This document shows, piece by piece, positions 32,830 to 44,307 of a stretch of DNA of 64,000 nt. Below the pieces are notes generated by a model. It made no database searches. It was given only the letters and a program-made list of their open reading frames with translations, and was not told the origin of the DNA. The position numbers and the translations under genes were made by a program. The DNA comes from Hortaea werneckii. Its lineage: Eukaryota; Ascomycota; Dothideomycetes; Mycosphaerellales; Teratosphaeriaceae. The DNA lies in contig JBAOKB010000037.1 in the NCBI GenBank assembly GCA_037044905.1, forward strand, positions 1,302,001 to 1,366,000, written 5' to 3'. How positions within the stretch are numbered: the stretch's first letter is position 1; each line of letters starts with the position of its first letter.

Positions 32830-35800
32830 ACGCACGATTCGGACGACGACGACGAGCTCGCGGCGGATCCCTTGGCCGCATTCAAGGCTGGTGGTCGCAG
32901 ACCGAGCAACAACCACAACCACAACCACAACCCCAGTCCGTCCGCCTCGTCCACCCCGGCAACCGCACCTGCACCCGCACCGCCGACCTTCGTCCCAAGT
33001 GGCAGCGGATTCACCAGCATCAATCGCCCGTCCAATGTTCCTACACCCGTTGCATCCGCTTCACAATCTCGAGCCGAGGATGATGCGGATCCATTCGCCT
33101 TCGATGCGAACAATATACCGGTCGGCGACGGCGACAGCGAGGACGAGGCTGATGTTGTAGAGGAGACTCGGCGGCCCGTATCGTCAACTCCATCTGCGCA
33201 TCGAGTCAAGCGAAGTGGACAGACAAGACCTCGATCCGCGACACGTGAGCGCACCCGGTCAAGGCAGGCGACTGAGGAGCCTGAGCATGATCGCGGGCAT
33301 GGGCGTGTGCAAGACCAATTGGTTCCGATCCTACCCCGAGCGGCTTCCGAAAGCGACGATGGGGACATCATTGATATGACGGCGGGCGATGATGTGGTAC
33401 GGCGTGTCTTGGCTGAGGCCGATGGGGTCGGCGGTGAGATTGTATACAAGGTGGAGCTGGGAGACTATTCAGTCGAAGAGGTACGTTTGGTTTTTGTCGC
33501 GGTATTCCTTTCTCATCTTGTTGGCTTTTGGCATACAAAGGGTATTACCCACACGTCCCTTACAAACCTTTGCAATTGCGTCTCAAGGAGATCTACTAGC
33601 ATAATAGCATTTGCCCTGTCCATCACACCCCAACAGTCCTCTCACTTGTCTTTAATCACGTTCACTTTGCCGTTCACATGTCCGGTCTTGTACTATTTCT
33701 GGCCCCAACAACAACAGCCTGCACATATAAATATCTCTGTCAACCATTATCCCTTCCACCTCGACAGACCTTCGACAAATACCACTTTTCCTGCACCAAC
33801 AATCACCCTGTTACTCCACAACAGATCTCCGAGCATCAAAGGCTGACCCAGAAGCCCTAGATTTCATTTGACCATCTTCTCGAACTTCAGAACGGTCAAG
33901 CAGCACTTGCCTACTTTCAAGAAAACTCGCCATCTCCGTCACCAGAACCCATCGAGCGACCGGCGAAGCGTACAAAGATGTCATCTTCTCGGCCCAGTCG
34001 AGCTCGACCGCGAGCCGTCAATTTTGTCGATCCTATCGATGCACTCTCTGACGCGGAGGACGGCATCACGCTTGCCACATCTAAAAGGCGGACCCGTGAA
34101 GACGAGGAGCCTCAATACTACGACGACCCGGAAGACGAACCTGACGAGGACGAAATCATTGAAGATGAATCGGATCGTCCTCGTCGTTCTGGGCGCCCTC
34201 GCCATGGCGAAAGGCAGCCGTCACGCCGTAGCGCTCGCACACCTCACATGTCGTCAGCCATGGAGCTCGATGAAGAAGAGAGTGAAGATTCCGATGACTT
34301 GCTTCAGTCCGACGTGTTTACTACTAAGAAGCCAAGGCTCCGCGATCGCCCGAAACGAGGCCACATGGACGACTTCATCGACGACGAAGATGAACGAGCG
34401 GCAAAGAAGCGCATACGCATTGGCGAGCGCCATTCAGGTCGTGCTACGCGCCACACGGGTGGGATGAAAGAGGTGGATGTTAACGACATCTATCGTTCTG
34501 ACTCTGATTCTGCCGCGCGTGCGCCTGTCAAGCAGAAAGTCGTCGGCGCCAAAGAAGTCTTCAAGCCCCTACCTCGCAACGATGAGTTCCGTATGCGCCA
34601 CAACCAGGACTGTGAGACTTGTGGTCAAGGTCCCAACTTTGCGCCCCTCATTTACTGCCAGGGCTGCTCTTTAGCATATCACAAGTCCTGCTTAGGTCAC
34701 CGCACGAATCGAGAGCATCTAGTAACGAAGATCGCGGACGATGATTGCGTGCTCCAGTGTCGGCGCTGTATCGCATTCCCAAAGAAAAAGGATCCAATTG
34801 CGCCAGACCAAGGCAAGTGCGCCGAGTGCAAACGTCACGGCGACTCCTGCAAAGCTTTCCGGCCCCGTAAGACTCCAGCCCAGGAGCAACGCGATCGGGA
34901 AGAAAACGGAGGCGACGATCCGGTGTATGAGATCCACGAATCGAGAATAAACAATGCCGACAATGTCTTGTTCCGCTGTATCGGCTGCTGGCGTGGCTTC
35001 CACTTCGAGCACCTGCCGAGTAAATCTGACATGATGGAGCTCGACATGGAGGCCGATGCCGAACAGCGGTTTAGAGAATACAGTCGAGGCTGGAAGTGCA
35101 AGGACTGCTTATCTGCCCCAGGCAAAGTCATCGCTCTAATTGCGTGGAAGCCTGTAGACGACGACAACTACGACCCTGCTCTCGCTTTCGACATGATCGA
35201 TGAGGACGAGAAAGCTTACCTCGTCCGCTGGGAGGGCATGAGTTACTTCCGCTCCGTGTGGATGCCTGGTGCTTGGGTCTGGGGCACAACGGCAGTCATG
35301 ATGCGTAAGGCCTTTGCCAAGCGTGAAGAGGCTCAGCATCCGAAGATGCGTACGGAAGATGCTATCCCAGAAGACTTTCTACGGACGGATATCGTCCTCG
35401 ATATCAAGTATACGTCCATCGTCGACATCCACACCGAGGAGGTTGACAAGGCCCGTATTCGAGAAATCGACAAGGCTTTGATCAAGTACAAAGGTCTCGG
35501 CTACGAAGATGCAGTCTGGGAGGCGCCGCCGAGTCCTGATGATGGCGACAGATGGACCGATTTCGTTGTCGCGTACAACGATTGGGTGCTAGGTCGATAC
35601 GTCAAGACCCCGTCACAGGCAAAGCTGAAAAAGACGATGGAGAAGATTCGGAAAGAGGACTTCGGCAAGCTCGAGAAGAAGACCCAGCCAGAGAACCTCG
35701 AGGGCGGCGAGCTGATGAAATATCAAATCGAAGGGCTAAATTGGCTCTACTACAAGTGGTTCACCCAGAAGAATGCCATCCTTGCCGATGAGATGGGCCT

Positions 35801-38800
35801 TGGCAAGACGATCCAGATTATCGGATTTCTGGCCACGCTCGTACAAGACCATACCTGTTGGCCATTTCTTATTGTGGTGCCGAACTCGACCTGCCCCAAC
35901 TGGCGTCGCGAAATCAAGCGCTGGGCACCTTCTTTGCGTGTCGTAGCGTACTACGGCAGCAAAGAAAGCAGAGACCTTGCATACCGCCACGAGCTGTTTC
36001 CCCAAGGTGCTAAGGATCTGCGCTGCCATGTCGTCGTCACCTCTTACGACGCCGCCGCCGACGAGAACTGCAGGAAGTTTTTCCGCTCGGTGCCGTGGCA
36101 AGGGTTGATTGTCGACGAAGGGCAGCGCTTAAAGAACGACAAGAACATGCTCTACTCTGCGCTAGGTGCGCTGAAGGCGCCCTTCCGCATCCTGCTGACC
36201 GGTACTCCCTTGCAGAACAATCAACGAGAGCTTTTCAACTTGCTGCAGTTCCTAGACGATTCGTACAAGGCTGAAGAGTTGGAAGAGCGTTTCCAAGACC
36301 TAACCCAGGAGAAGATTGCCGAGCTGCACGATATGATCCGGCCATTCTTTCTGCGTCGTACTAAGGCACAGGTGTTGACTTTCCTTCCACCTATGAGCCA
36401 GATTATCGTACCGGTCAGCATGTCCATTGTGCAGAAGAAGCTCTATCGGTCTATCTTGGCGAAGAATCCGGACCTCATGAAAGCCATCTTTAGCGCAGAA
36501 GGCTCACTGAAGCAAGGTGAACGGGGCAGTCTTTCGAACATTCTGATGCAGCTTCGAAAGTGCCTCTGTCATCCTTTTGTATACAGCAAGTCGATCGAAG
36601 AGCGTTATGTGGGTATAGCGGCCTCACATCGCAACCTCGTCGACGCTTCTTCGAAGCTCAAGCTGCTGGAGCTCCTGTTGCCTGAGCTCAAGAAGAGAGG
36701 CCACAGAGTCTTAATTTTCAGTCAATTCCTCGATATGCTCGACATTGTCGAGGACTTCATGGAGGGCATGGGTTTCGCTTTCCAGCGTCTAGATGGCAGC
36801 ATGGGTGCGCTGCAGAAGCAGAAACGAATCGACGAGTATAATGCTCCGGACAGCTCTCTCTTCGCTTTTCTGCTTTCTACCCGCGCCGGAGGTGTCGGTA
36901 TAAACCTGGCTACCGCCGATACGGTTATTATCTTGGACCCGGACTTTAATCCCCACCAGGATATTCAAGCTCTCTCTCGTGCCCACAGAATCGGACAGAA
37001 CAAGAAAGTCCTTTGCTTTCAGCTCGTCACTCGTGCTTCGGCCGAAGAGCGGATTATGCAGATGGGTCGAAAGAAATTAGCGCTTGATCATGTGCTTATT
37101 CAAGAGATGGATGCGGACGACGCAGATCAAAATGACCTTGTCTTAGTGCTTAGGCATGGCGCGAGTGAGCTGTTCGACGACGATGGCGACCAAGATATCC
37201 AGTATGACATCCCCGGCATTGAGAAGTTGCTAGACAGAAGCCACATGGAGAACACTATTCCCGGCGGAGCGGACAAGAGTGCTGAAACTCAATGGAGCCA
37301 CGCTCGTGTCTGGGCCAACGATTCCGCCGCCCTGCAAGACGACCAGATGTTTGTCGACGCCCCAGAAGAGCATGCGCCTGATCCGGGCGTGTGGTCGAAT
37401 ATCCTTAAGGAGCGAGAGAGACTGGCTGCCGAAGAGGCGGCTACGAAGGCGGAAGCTTTCGGACGTGGACGGCGGGCTCGTGGCAATGTCGACTACGCTG
37501 GTGCTAGGGAGATGGAGGGTGATAATGCTGATCTAGGCACTCCAATTAAGGACAAGAAGCAGAAGGATGATGATGAGTCGGATACGGATTTTCAGGCTGA
37601 CGACAGCGGTATGTTCGGGGGTGAGTCCGGAAAAGCTCAGAATGCTGACTTCTGATCCAGGTGCCGAAGACGAAGAACCATTCGCCGGTGAGGAAAACAT
37701 CGATATGGATGATGCCGATGTCGTGGATGAAGGTGCTAAACGTGATATAGGTCGCAAAAAGCATGGTAAGCAAACCCCCAACAAAGGCAAACAACCGCCT
37801 GCCGACGGCAAACCATCCCCTGCCTCGGCATCTAAGTCCAAAGGGAATTCCGGGAATTCAACAAAGCCCGCTTTGCAATCGTTAGCCCCGACCAAGTCTA
37901 AGCGCAGAGAGACGAAAGCCCAAGTGCCCACGAAGACTCCGCCGAACAAAGTGGCTAAGTCTAGTGGCCCACGTGGCAAGAAGACCGTCATTGCTAAAGA
38001 CAGCAAGAACGTCAACTTGACCTCGAAGGCGCCCAAGGCTTCACTGAAGTCTCGCGCTAAAGAGTCGACGGTTAAGCAGAAGAAAGCCAAAACTCCTGCC
38101 TCAGAATCAAAGGAGGCTCCTAATACGGCTCTGTCTCCAAATACTGCGGTGGGCTTCAACATGCCTACTGCTGATGGAGTCGGCGATAATATCCAAGTTG
38201 CTCCACCTCCTGTCATTGACTTGACGGGCGCTGACAACCAGGCTTCGTCTCCGCCTGACCCTCTTCACGCCTGAAATATCATTTGGAATAGATTGCAAAA
38301 CAACAGACGAAACCTTTGCTTACAGTCGACCGTACAGAAAAATTCCTGTTTCGTCGTGCAGTCGTGCCCCCGCCTCCACCAGTCAGCGATCACGGCCTGC
38401 CCACTCCACCAGAACCTTCGAATCCGTCCTACCCTCAACAGCCACCTTCGGACCTGATAAATTGTCTCGCCTGCCGCACCCAACATATCATTGGCCGCTG
38501 TCCACTCAAGCTCGCAGGTGTTGAACACTGCAATCTCTGCGGGATAGCGCATTTCGGACATGGACGCGTGTGCCCTCATATCCAATCGGAAACACAGGTA
38601 TGAGCCTGGAAAACCTCTCTCTCCGAACCTCTCGCCTATCTGCTTTCCGAAAAGGATCAATCGCCGCTGACTTTTTCTCTTTATGCTCCAGGTCCGCGCC
38701 ATGCTCGAAAGCCTAAAACATTCCAACGAACCTGAACATCTGGTCGCCGAGGCGAAGCGGTATTTAAGAGCTCTGAAGGGAAACCTCGTCCAGCTTAAGA

Positions 38801-38889
38801 AGAAGAAGGAAGAGAAGGAGCGCGCCATGCGGGAGGCGGAGGCTCAGGCTGCTTTTCAGTATGCTAGAAACCCTATTTGGCAGGTTTGA
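32812..38889 (+). CDS. mit1: PHD/chromo/SNF2 chromatin remodeler, Mit1/Mi-2-like
   Basis: Exons 32812-33480, 33861-37620, 37661-about 38250, about 38390-38597 and 38692-38889, roughly 1,800 residues. The first join reads SVEE/ISFDHLL in phase. The 380-nt first and 40-nt second introns are both canonical. Order: acidic N-terminus; Arg/Ser/Asp-rich segment; PHD finger (CETCGQGPNFAPLIYCQGC, near residue 474) and a second Cys cluster (CAECKRHGDSC to CKDC); chromodomain-like segments; SNF2 ATPase with DEMGLGKT (near 865), DEGQRLKN and TGTPLQNN; helicase C with STRAGGVGINLA and SRAHRIGQ. The tail is Lys-rich, then has a Cys cluster (CLACRTQH, HCNLCGIAHFG) and a coiled coil. The layout matches the nucleosome remodeler of SHREC/NuRD-like silencing complexes. 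The junction near 38250/38390 is uncertain: the phase-consistent option uses a weak GTCTCC donor. Confidence 0.88.
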
Positions 38890-39257
38890 AATTTCTTACT
38901 ACTTTGATGATGAATTGATCCTTTGCGGCAGCGAAGGGAAAGGGGGTGGAAGCAGTTGCGAGTATACTTAATTGCAGACAGTTAGGGACTTCGGAATTCC
39001 CTGACGTCCCCGTGGCATGTCAGGATTAACATTATGACGACTTTGGAGCGCTGCCTCATCTGCTGTGTCTCGATATTGAAGCGGGTGCCCACCTTGATAC
39101 GAAAAGCAGCTGCCGGTGTTGTTGAACTTTGGTGCAGTTGGTCGATTCCGCATTTGAAAACCACCTGCACTTCCAGTGTTTGTGCCATTCGGTCTTCGTT
39201 TCTGTTGAACTTGATCTCATTAAACGTTTACTGCAATGTTATATGTCCACCGCCAGC
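38890..39257. other. Intergenic, convergent 3' ends
   Basis: Between the remodeler and acyltransferase genes. Nothing else is seen. Confidence 0.5.
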
Positions 39258-40852
39258 CTAGTTGCGCCATTCGAAGTATTCCGCAAACTCTGTGCTTTGT
39301 CTCAGCCGGTCCAGCGTTTGTTCATCGTATTGCAATGCCACTTCTAAGCCTCTGCCGTCCCTCTTCCTCGGAGGCAATACCAAGCATCTGCCATCGGGCT
39401 TGCCTTCGGTGTCTCCCACCGTAAAGCGGAAGGCCTCACTGCAACCGAGCTGGGGACCAAAGTCGATGTCGTTGAACGGAAGCTTATTCACGCACACAAG
39501 TAGCATATCTGGACCTGGCCATCTGTCGACATTCCAGGTCAGGCTTGTCGCCTTTGGCATTTGGTTCAAGAGGCCGACGAGACGCCGAACAGCAGCGTTG
39601 TCTACGGCAGCAGTGGCTTGCTTGATGCGCAATGCGGCGTCAGGAAGCGTGGTCCGCCATCGCTCTTTGTCTGGGTCAGCCCGGTACGAGTGACCTAGAA
39701 GGCCTGTTGGCATTCGTGCAACGGCGTTCGGCTCGCTAAGATTGCCCCAATATGATGATGATACCGTCGGGTTTCGCATTCTGGCTCGGGTATCGATCGT
39801 TATTGATAGCTTGGCCTCTGGGTACCGTCTAGAATCCACCTCACGGGCTTGCAGCACGCTTGACCAGAGGAATGCGCCGACTGCCTCGACGACAGAAGGG
39901 CAGATGTCGTTCGGCCGTGTCAGCTTGTCCCAAAGTCGCTTCATATTAGGTTCGGAGATGTAGTATACTGCGTATCGCACCTTGGGCATCGGCGCACTGC
40001 CCCAGGATGTACCCTTCAGGGCGACCTCTGGACTGTCCCCAACGGAACTGACTGACCGCCAGTCTGGTAAGTCCGACAGTCGAACCCCGCTCTCGCCCGA
40101 GACGATGGTATCTCGATCGATGAGCTCAAGTTGAGGTGAGCCGAGAGAGAGAGAGAGCCATTCGCGGCTGCCGCCACATTCCGGTCGAGCATCCTCTGGA
40201 ACGTGTACGCCCCGGATCCATCACAAAGCAGGTGCTTTTTACCACAATCAGCTGCTGGCTTGCACACGAATAAGGGAGGGGCAGGATAACGTACATGAAG
40301 CCGAGTGCTTAGTATGAGACCACCAGGGATGCTGTGTGCGGCAAAGCATTTCGTCAGCATTCAACCTGTTTGACAAGCATCCGCCTTGTCAGGTACTTAC
40401 AAATTCGCTTGCATTGCAAGACATCGTAGTTGTCCCCCTGGCAGTTCTGGCGAAGACAGCAGTAGCTTCGACTCTAACTTGTAATAGGGGAAATGCTCTC
40501 GTTCAAGGTCCCGGAAGCTGCCGTGGCGCCATTGCTCACAGGATTGACCTGAGGTGTAGTCTTTGTAACTGATAGCCGCGCCATTATCCCTCCCATATAC
40601 CAGTTCCAGTTCATCTCGGTCGCCTTGACGCTCTGCTACCGAGCATAGGAGTTCCGGGATCTGGGCAATGGTCGCCTGCAGACCTTGTTCTAAATTGCGG
40701 AAAATGCTCTCCTTCTCCTCCCCAGGCCGCTCCCGGAAGAAGAAGTAAATGATGTTGTAGTCTCTTGGAGCAATTTGGTCTATTGGTGATAGTTTTACCG
40801 GCCGGCCACATCTGTCCCGGTGGGGCTTGAAGGTGGAAGTCAGAGTTTCCAT
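39258..40852 (-). pseudogene. BAHD/trichothecene-acetyltransferase-like acyltransferase with a frame break
   Basis: Exons 40852-40401, 40331-40295 and 40234-39258, with introns of 69 and 60 nt (GTAAGT...CACAG; GTACGT...AAAAG). The protein is of the PF02458 type: SPIDQIAPRDYNIIYFFF at the start, ANFIPGGLILSTRLHH joined to LLCDGSGAYTF to give the catalytic HHxxxDG, later LSITIDTRARM, and NDIDFGPQLGCSEAFRF in place of the DFGWG structural motif. The third exon is 977 nt, two bases out of phase. The break maps to a (GA)7 run at 40143-40157: upstream reading ends in a Ser/Leu run, while family-like sequence (PQLELIDRDTIVSG) resumes in another frame. One fewer or two more CT units would restore the frame. 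An extra weak intron (GTGGCG...TTGAG) is an alternative. It would transfer an acyl group from CoA to a hydroxyl or amine. Confidence 0.8.
40143..40157. repeat. (GA)7 microsatellite at the acyltransferase frame break
   Basis: Seven GA units plus one G. On the coding strand this is a TC run between two GGC triplets, 14 nt apart, which shifts the reading frame by two. Confidence 0.9.
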
Positions 40853-42064
40853 CGTATGGAGGGATACAACAAGATGAGACTACTCCACACACGTGCGACC
40901 AGCTTGGAAGACAATATCGGCTTGCTGGCACCGACGAGGAGACAGGAGACTGCCGGCGGTCTTGGGATTGACCAGCGTGTGCCCTTTGAGGCTTTCAGCG
41001 TTGAGAACGGTTGAATGCATAGTAGTTCCCTCATAATGTCACAATGTGCCAAACTTTCACCGGCTCTTACCAGCGCCAGTGCGGAGAAGAGCAACCACGA
41101 ACAAGTTTGTTGCAAAAAAGTGTCGATCTTGCCTTTCGGCATCTTGTCCCCGAAGAGACATGTTCACGCTGGTGAGAATCGATGAAAGCTTTCAGGAAAA
41201 TAACTTCAGCGCCGATGATTTGTCTCGAGGGGTTTGAGGCGGCCCCGAGCAGGAAGCATGGGAACTTCCCTTCAAGGGCAAATGATCAGCAAGGGGCCTT
41301 TCTGATGCAGAATGGAGCGCCCTCCATGTGTCCTAGTACGGCAACCACACGACGCGCGCTAAATCGGCCATTGGCACTGTGTGGGCGATAAGATTGCTTT
41401 TACTTGTCTGTCACATGTGCCTTTCCACTGACCAACCTGACCAACCTGACAGTAAATGTTGTCTCTCGGAACACCTCGGCGAAAGGTTAACATGAGCTTG
41501 GAGGCGATCACCCGAGACCGGCGGAACTTCCCTTGAACTGCTTAAAAGCGTGGAGAACCTCGAAACTAGACGAACGCAATTTGCGATGCTGTTGCACGAA
41601 TTACCAACACGACGGACGTTATCATCGGCCTCGGTCATACATATGCACGCTACCGTGGTCTCGCGACCAGATCACCGCTTCCACAGATGGGAAATCCGAG
41701 GCTTTGATTGATCGGAAGCACCGGCCGCCATGATATTTAGGCTTCAGACAGCGTTTAGGACCTGCAGATCCCCCATGAGAGCCGGCGTTCAAGGACCCAA
41801 GGTACTGTTCAACGATCGACATCGCAGTTGGTCAAGACCGCTCCACTGTACCAAGGAGACCGAGATGATAATATCAATGTTGAGACGCTCTGGGGGCTCA
41901 ATACAAGCGGCATTATCTGGCTCCTCACACCTTCATTGCCTGACAGCTCCCCGGACCTTACCCGGAGTCGTCTTGTCAAAAGCCTCATCTCGAGGTAAAG
42001 GACTCTCGGACAGAACAAGGGCCGCTCTCTATCGATCTACGAACCGCGTTTATCTATTGAAGAC
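40853..42064. promoter_or_regulatory. Shared upstream region of two divergent acyltransferase genes
   Basis: 1.2 kb between divergent start codons. No gene supported. Contains a short direct repeat CTGACCAAC at 41428 and 41437. It probably holds both promoters. Confidence 0.45.
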
Positions 42065-43684
42065 ATGACTTTGACATCGACCGGCGAACTGCATAGCGCG
42101 AAGATGCAGGTTTCAGTTTGTCGATCTGGTTCAGCGTGGGTTGAGCCGGCTCGTGCCCTCCAACCAGAGACAGTACAGTGCTCGGCGGTCGAAAATCTAT
42201 GTGCAAGAGTGTATCCCAGCCCGGTCTGCTTCTTTCCTCTGCGATCAGATGACGATGCCTATCAGCACTTTCGGCACATGCGCCAGGCTCTGAGCAGACT
42301 ACTCTTTGAAATACCCATTCTTTCCGGCATTATCAGGGTGGACGATCGCGGTGCGAATAGTGTAGAGATACCTGAGGCGCCGCGGGCTGGTACGAGACTG
42401 CACTTCCGCGACCTTAGCCAAGATGCAGAATTCCCGACTTACGATCAGCTGGCTCAAAGCGGCTTCCCTTTTGCGGACGGAGAAGGAGATGGTCTGAAAG
42501 AGTTGAGACCTGATCCATTCCCCGCTGCCCAAGATGGCGATCCAGTTGTTGTTCCACAGGTCACCCTGCTCAAAGGCGGAATCGCTGTCTACTGTGCATA
42601 TTCACACCTGGTCGGCGACTTAGTCATTGGTCGAGATATAGTAGTACGATGGGCCGCCAACACTCATGCTATAGCGGAAGCTGCTACAAATGCTAAGCCT
42701 TCCCCTCCCGTTGAGTCGCCATTCGCCTCCGATCTAATGGACCGAAGCCGTCTCACCCCCATGAATAGCGATGCGTTATCAATTGAGGAACTTCAACGGC
42801 GAGGCAACAAGCTGGGAGCCTTTAAGCCTCTTGATCCGACAGACGTCGCTGGAACCTTGGCAGAATTGCAGAACCTGATGCCAAAAGCTCACATACCAAC
42901 AGCTGCTGGACATGACGAAGATCGGCTGAGAGAGACCACAGTTGGGGTGTGGCGCTTTTCAATGAAACAGCTGAAGGGCATTCAAGCAATGGCGCAGCAG
43001 AGTGCACCCTCTGGAGCAAGACTGACAACCATGGATGCATTCACCGCTTTCTTGTGGCAGCGTTTCTTCTGCGCGAAGTACGGAGGTAGAGACACCAATG
43101 GCTCAATGCCTGAAGACTCCACATGCTGTTTCGCTGGGGATGTAAGGCGAAGACTAGAGCCTCCACTTCCGCAAAACTATCTCCCCGCAGCTGTCGATGT
43201 TTTCAAAGCCAAACTTTGGAGTAAAGAGCTACTGCCTTCGGATCAAGCGAGCGGTCTAGGTAAGACTGCTACGGTCTTGAGGCAGGTCAATGACAATTGG
43301 AACAGAGAAGAATACCTTACATTGCTCGAGCTGGTACACCGCTCGCCGCAGTTGCCCTGTTTAATTCCCCGTGGACCCATGGATCTGCTTATCACGGATC
43401 ACTCACGGGCTGCAGCTATCGTGTCCACAAGCTGGGGACCTGGCTTGGGCAAGCCTGCTGCGTTCCGCGAGCCGTACCTTGGTAGGTCGATACCTGCCGG
43501 GGAGATAACCATACTTCCTCGATGGGAGAATGGCGATATCGAAGTCATGATCGCTGGTGAGACTGTGACCATGGAACGGCTTTCTTCAGATGCTATGATG
43601 AATAAGGCGAGCGAGAGACAATTCATCAAACATGATGTCGTTCACGCTGCAAACAATACGCATGTTGTGAAAGCCAGGCTGTGA
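42065..43684 (+). CDS. BAHD/trichothecene-acetyltransferase-like acyltransferase
   Basis: Single exon, 539 residues, intact. The N-terminal half carries VCFFPLRSDDDAYQHFRHMR, then HLVGDLVIGRD with the catalytic HxxxD. The C-terminal half has RLTTMDAFTAFLWQRFF (the conserved (T)xDALSAxxWR-like helix), FAGDVRRRLEPPLP, and SWGPGLGKPAAFREP replacing the DFGWG motif. Family members transfer acetyl or longer acyl groups from CoA onto secondary metabolites. It is divergent from a broken relative 1.2 kb away and shares little sequence with it, so this is not a recent duplication. Soluble, no signal peptide. Product unknown. Confidence 0.85.
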   Translation: MTLTSTGELHSAKMQVSVCRSGSAWVEPARALQPETVQCSAVENLCARVYPSPVCFFPLRSDDDAYQHFRHMRQALSRLLFEIPILSGIIRVDDRGANSVEIPEAPRAGTRLHFRDLSQDAEFPTYDQLAQSGFPFADGEGDGLKELRPDPFPAAQDGDPVVVPQVTLLKGGIAVYCAYSHLVGDLVIGRDIVVRWAANTHAIAEAATNAKPSPPVESPFASDLMDRSRLTPMNSDALSIEELQRRGNKLGAFKPLDPTDVAGTLAELQNLMPKAHIPTAAGHDEDRLRETTVGVWRFSMKQLKGIQAMAQQSAPSGARLTTMDAFTAFLWQRFFCAKYGGRDTNGSMPEDSTCCFAGDVRRRLEPPLPQNYLPAAVDVFKAKLWSKELLPSDQASGLGKTATVLRQVNDNWNREEYLTLLELVHRSPQLPCLIPRGPMDLLITDHSRAAAIVSTSWGPGLGKPAAFREPYLGRSIPAGEITILPRWENGDIEVMIAGETVTMERLSSDAMMNKASERQFIKHDVVHAANNTHVVKARL

Positions 43685-44307
43685 TTAGCACGAGCATGCA
43701 GAGGTCTATCATTCTTCATTCTGCATTTGGCACAGCCATCCAGGTATGGGGTTAAGATGATCACGAGTATCATCATTACCATCTCTTTACGCCTTCCAGC
43801 TGGACATTTTCCACTGTGGAGCCAGGTCTTTTTCGAGTGCATCAATGTATGCATATCTGGAAGCAGAGGTCCCAGCAAGGGGACACACCGTACACTGATT
43901 CTACCTGTCACTCTGACGAGTACCCAATGTCGAACATAGCGTTCCTCGAGAAACATAATACGTCTTTGCTGTTGTTCTACTCATTCCAGCTTGGCCGCAC
44001 AGCAAGGTCTATGGCCACTATCATGCCCACGAACGTCTTCTGGTCGACCACATGGAGGTAGCAAAATACAGGAATGGCTTACCAAGCTCAAAATCATACA
44101 AAGACTGGATCTCTCGCTCTTCTGCACTTTTGTATCCCAGCAGCTCAAACTTGTCACACATCTCTTCCATTGTCACAGCACCGTGAGAGAGACAGGCGAT
44201 ATTGTACTGTCCGACCCCGTGGTCGGTAGGATCTATTCTCGATGAAGCCTCGGATGAGATCACTCTATTTACGTCTGGATCTTGACAGTTTGCCATTCAC
44301 TCATCGT
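43685..44307. other. Intergenic, 0.6 kb
   Basis: Convergent 3' ends of the acyltransferase and the OPT pseudogene. Nothing else seen. Confidence 0.45.
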
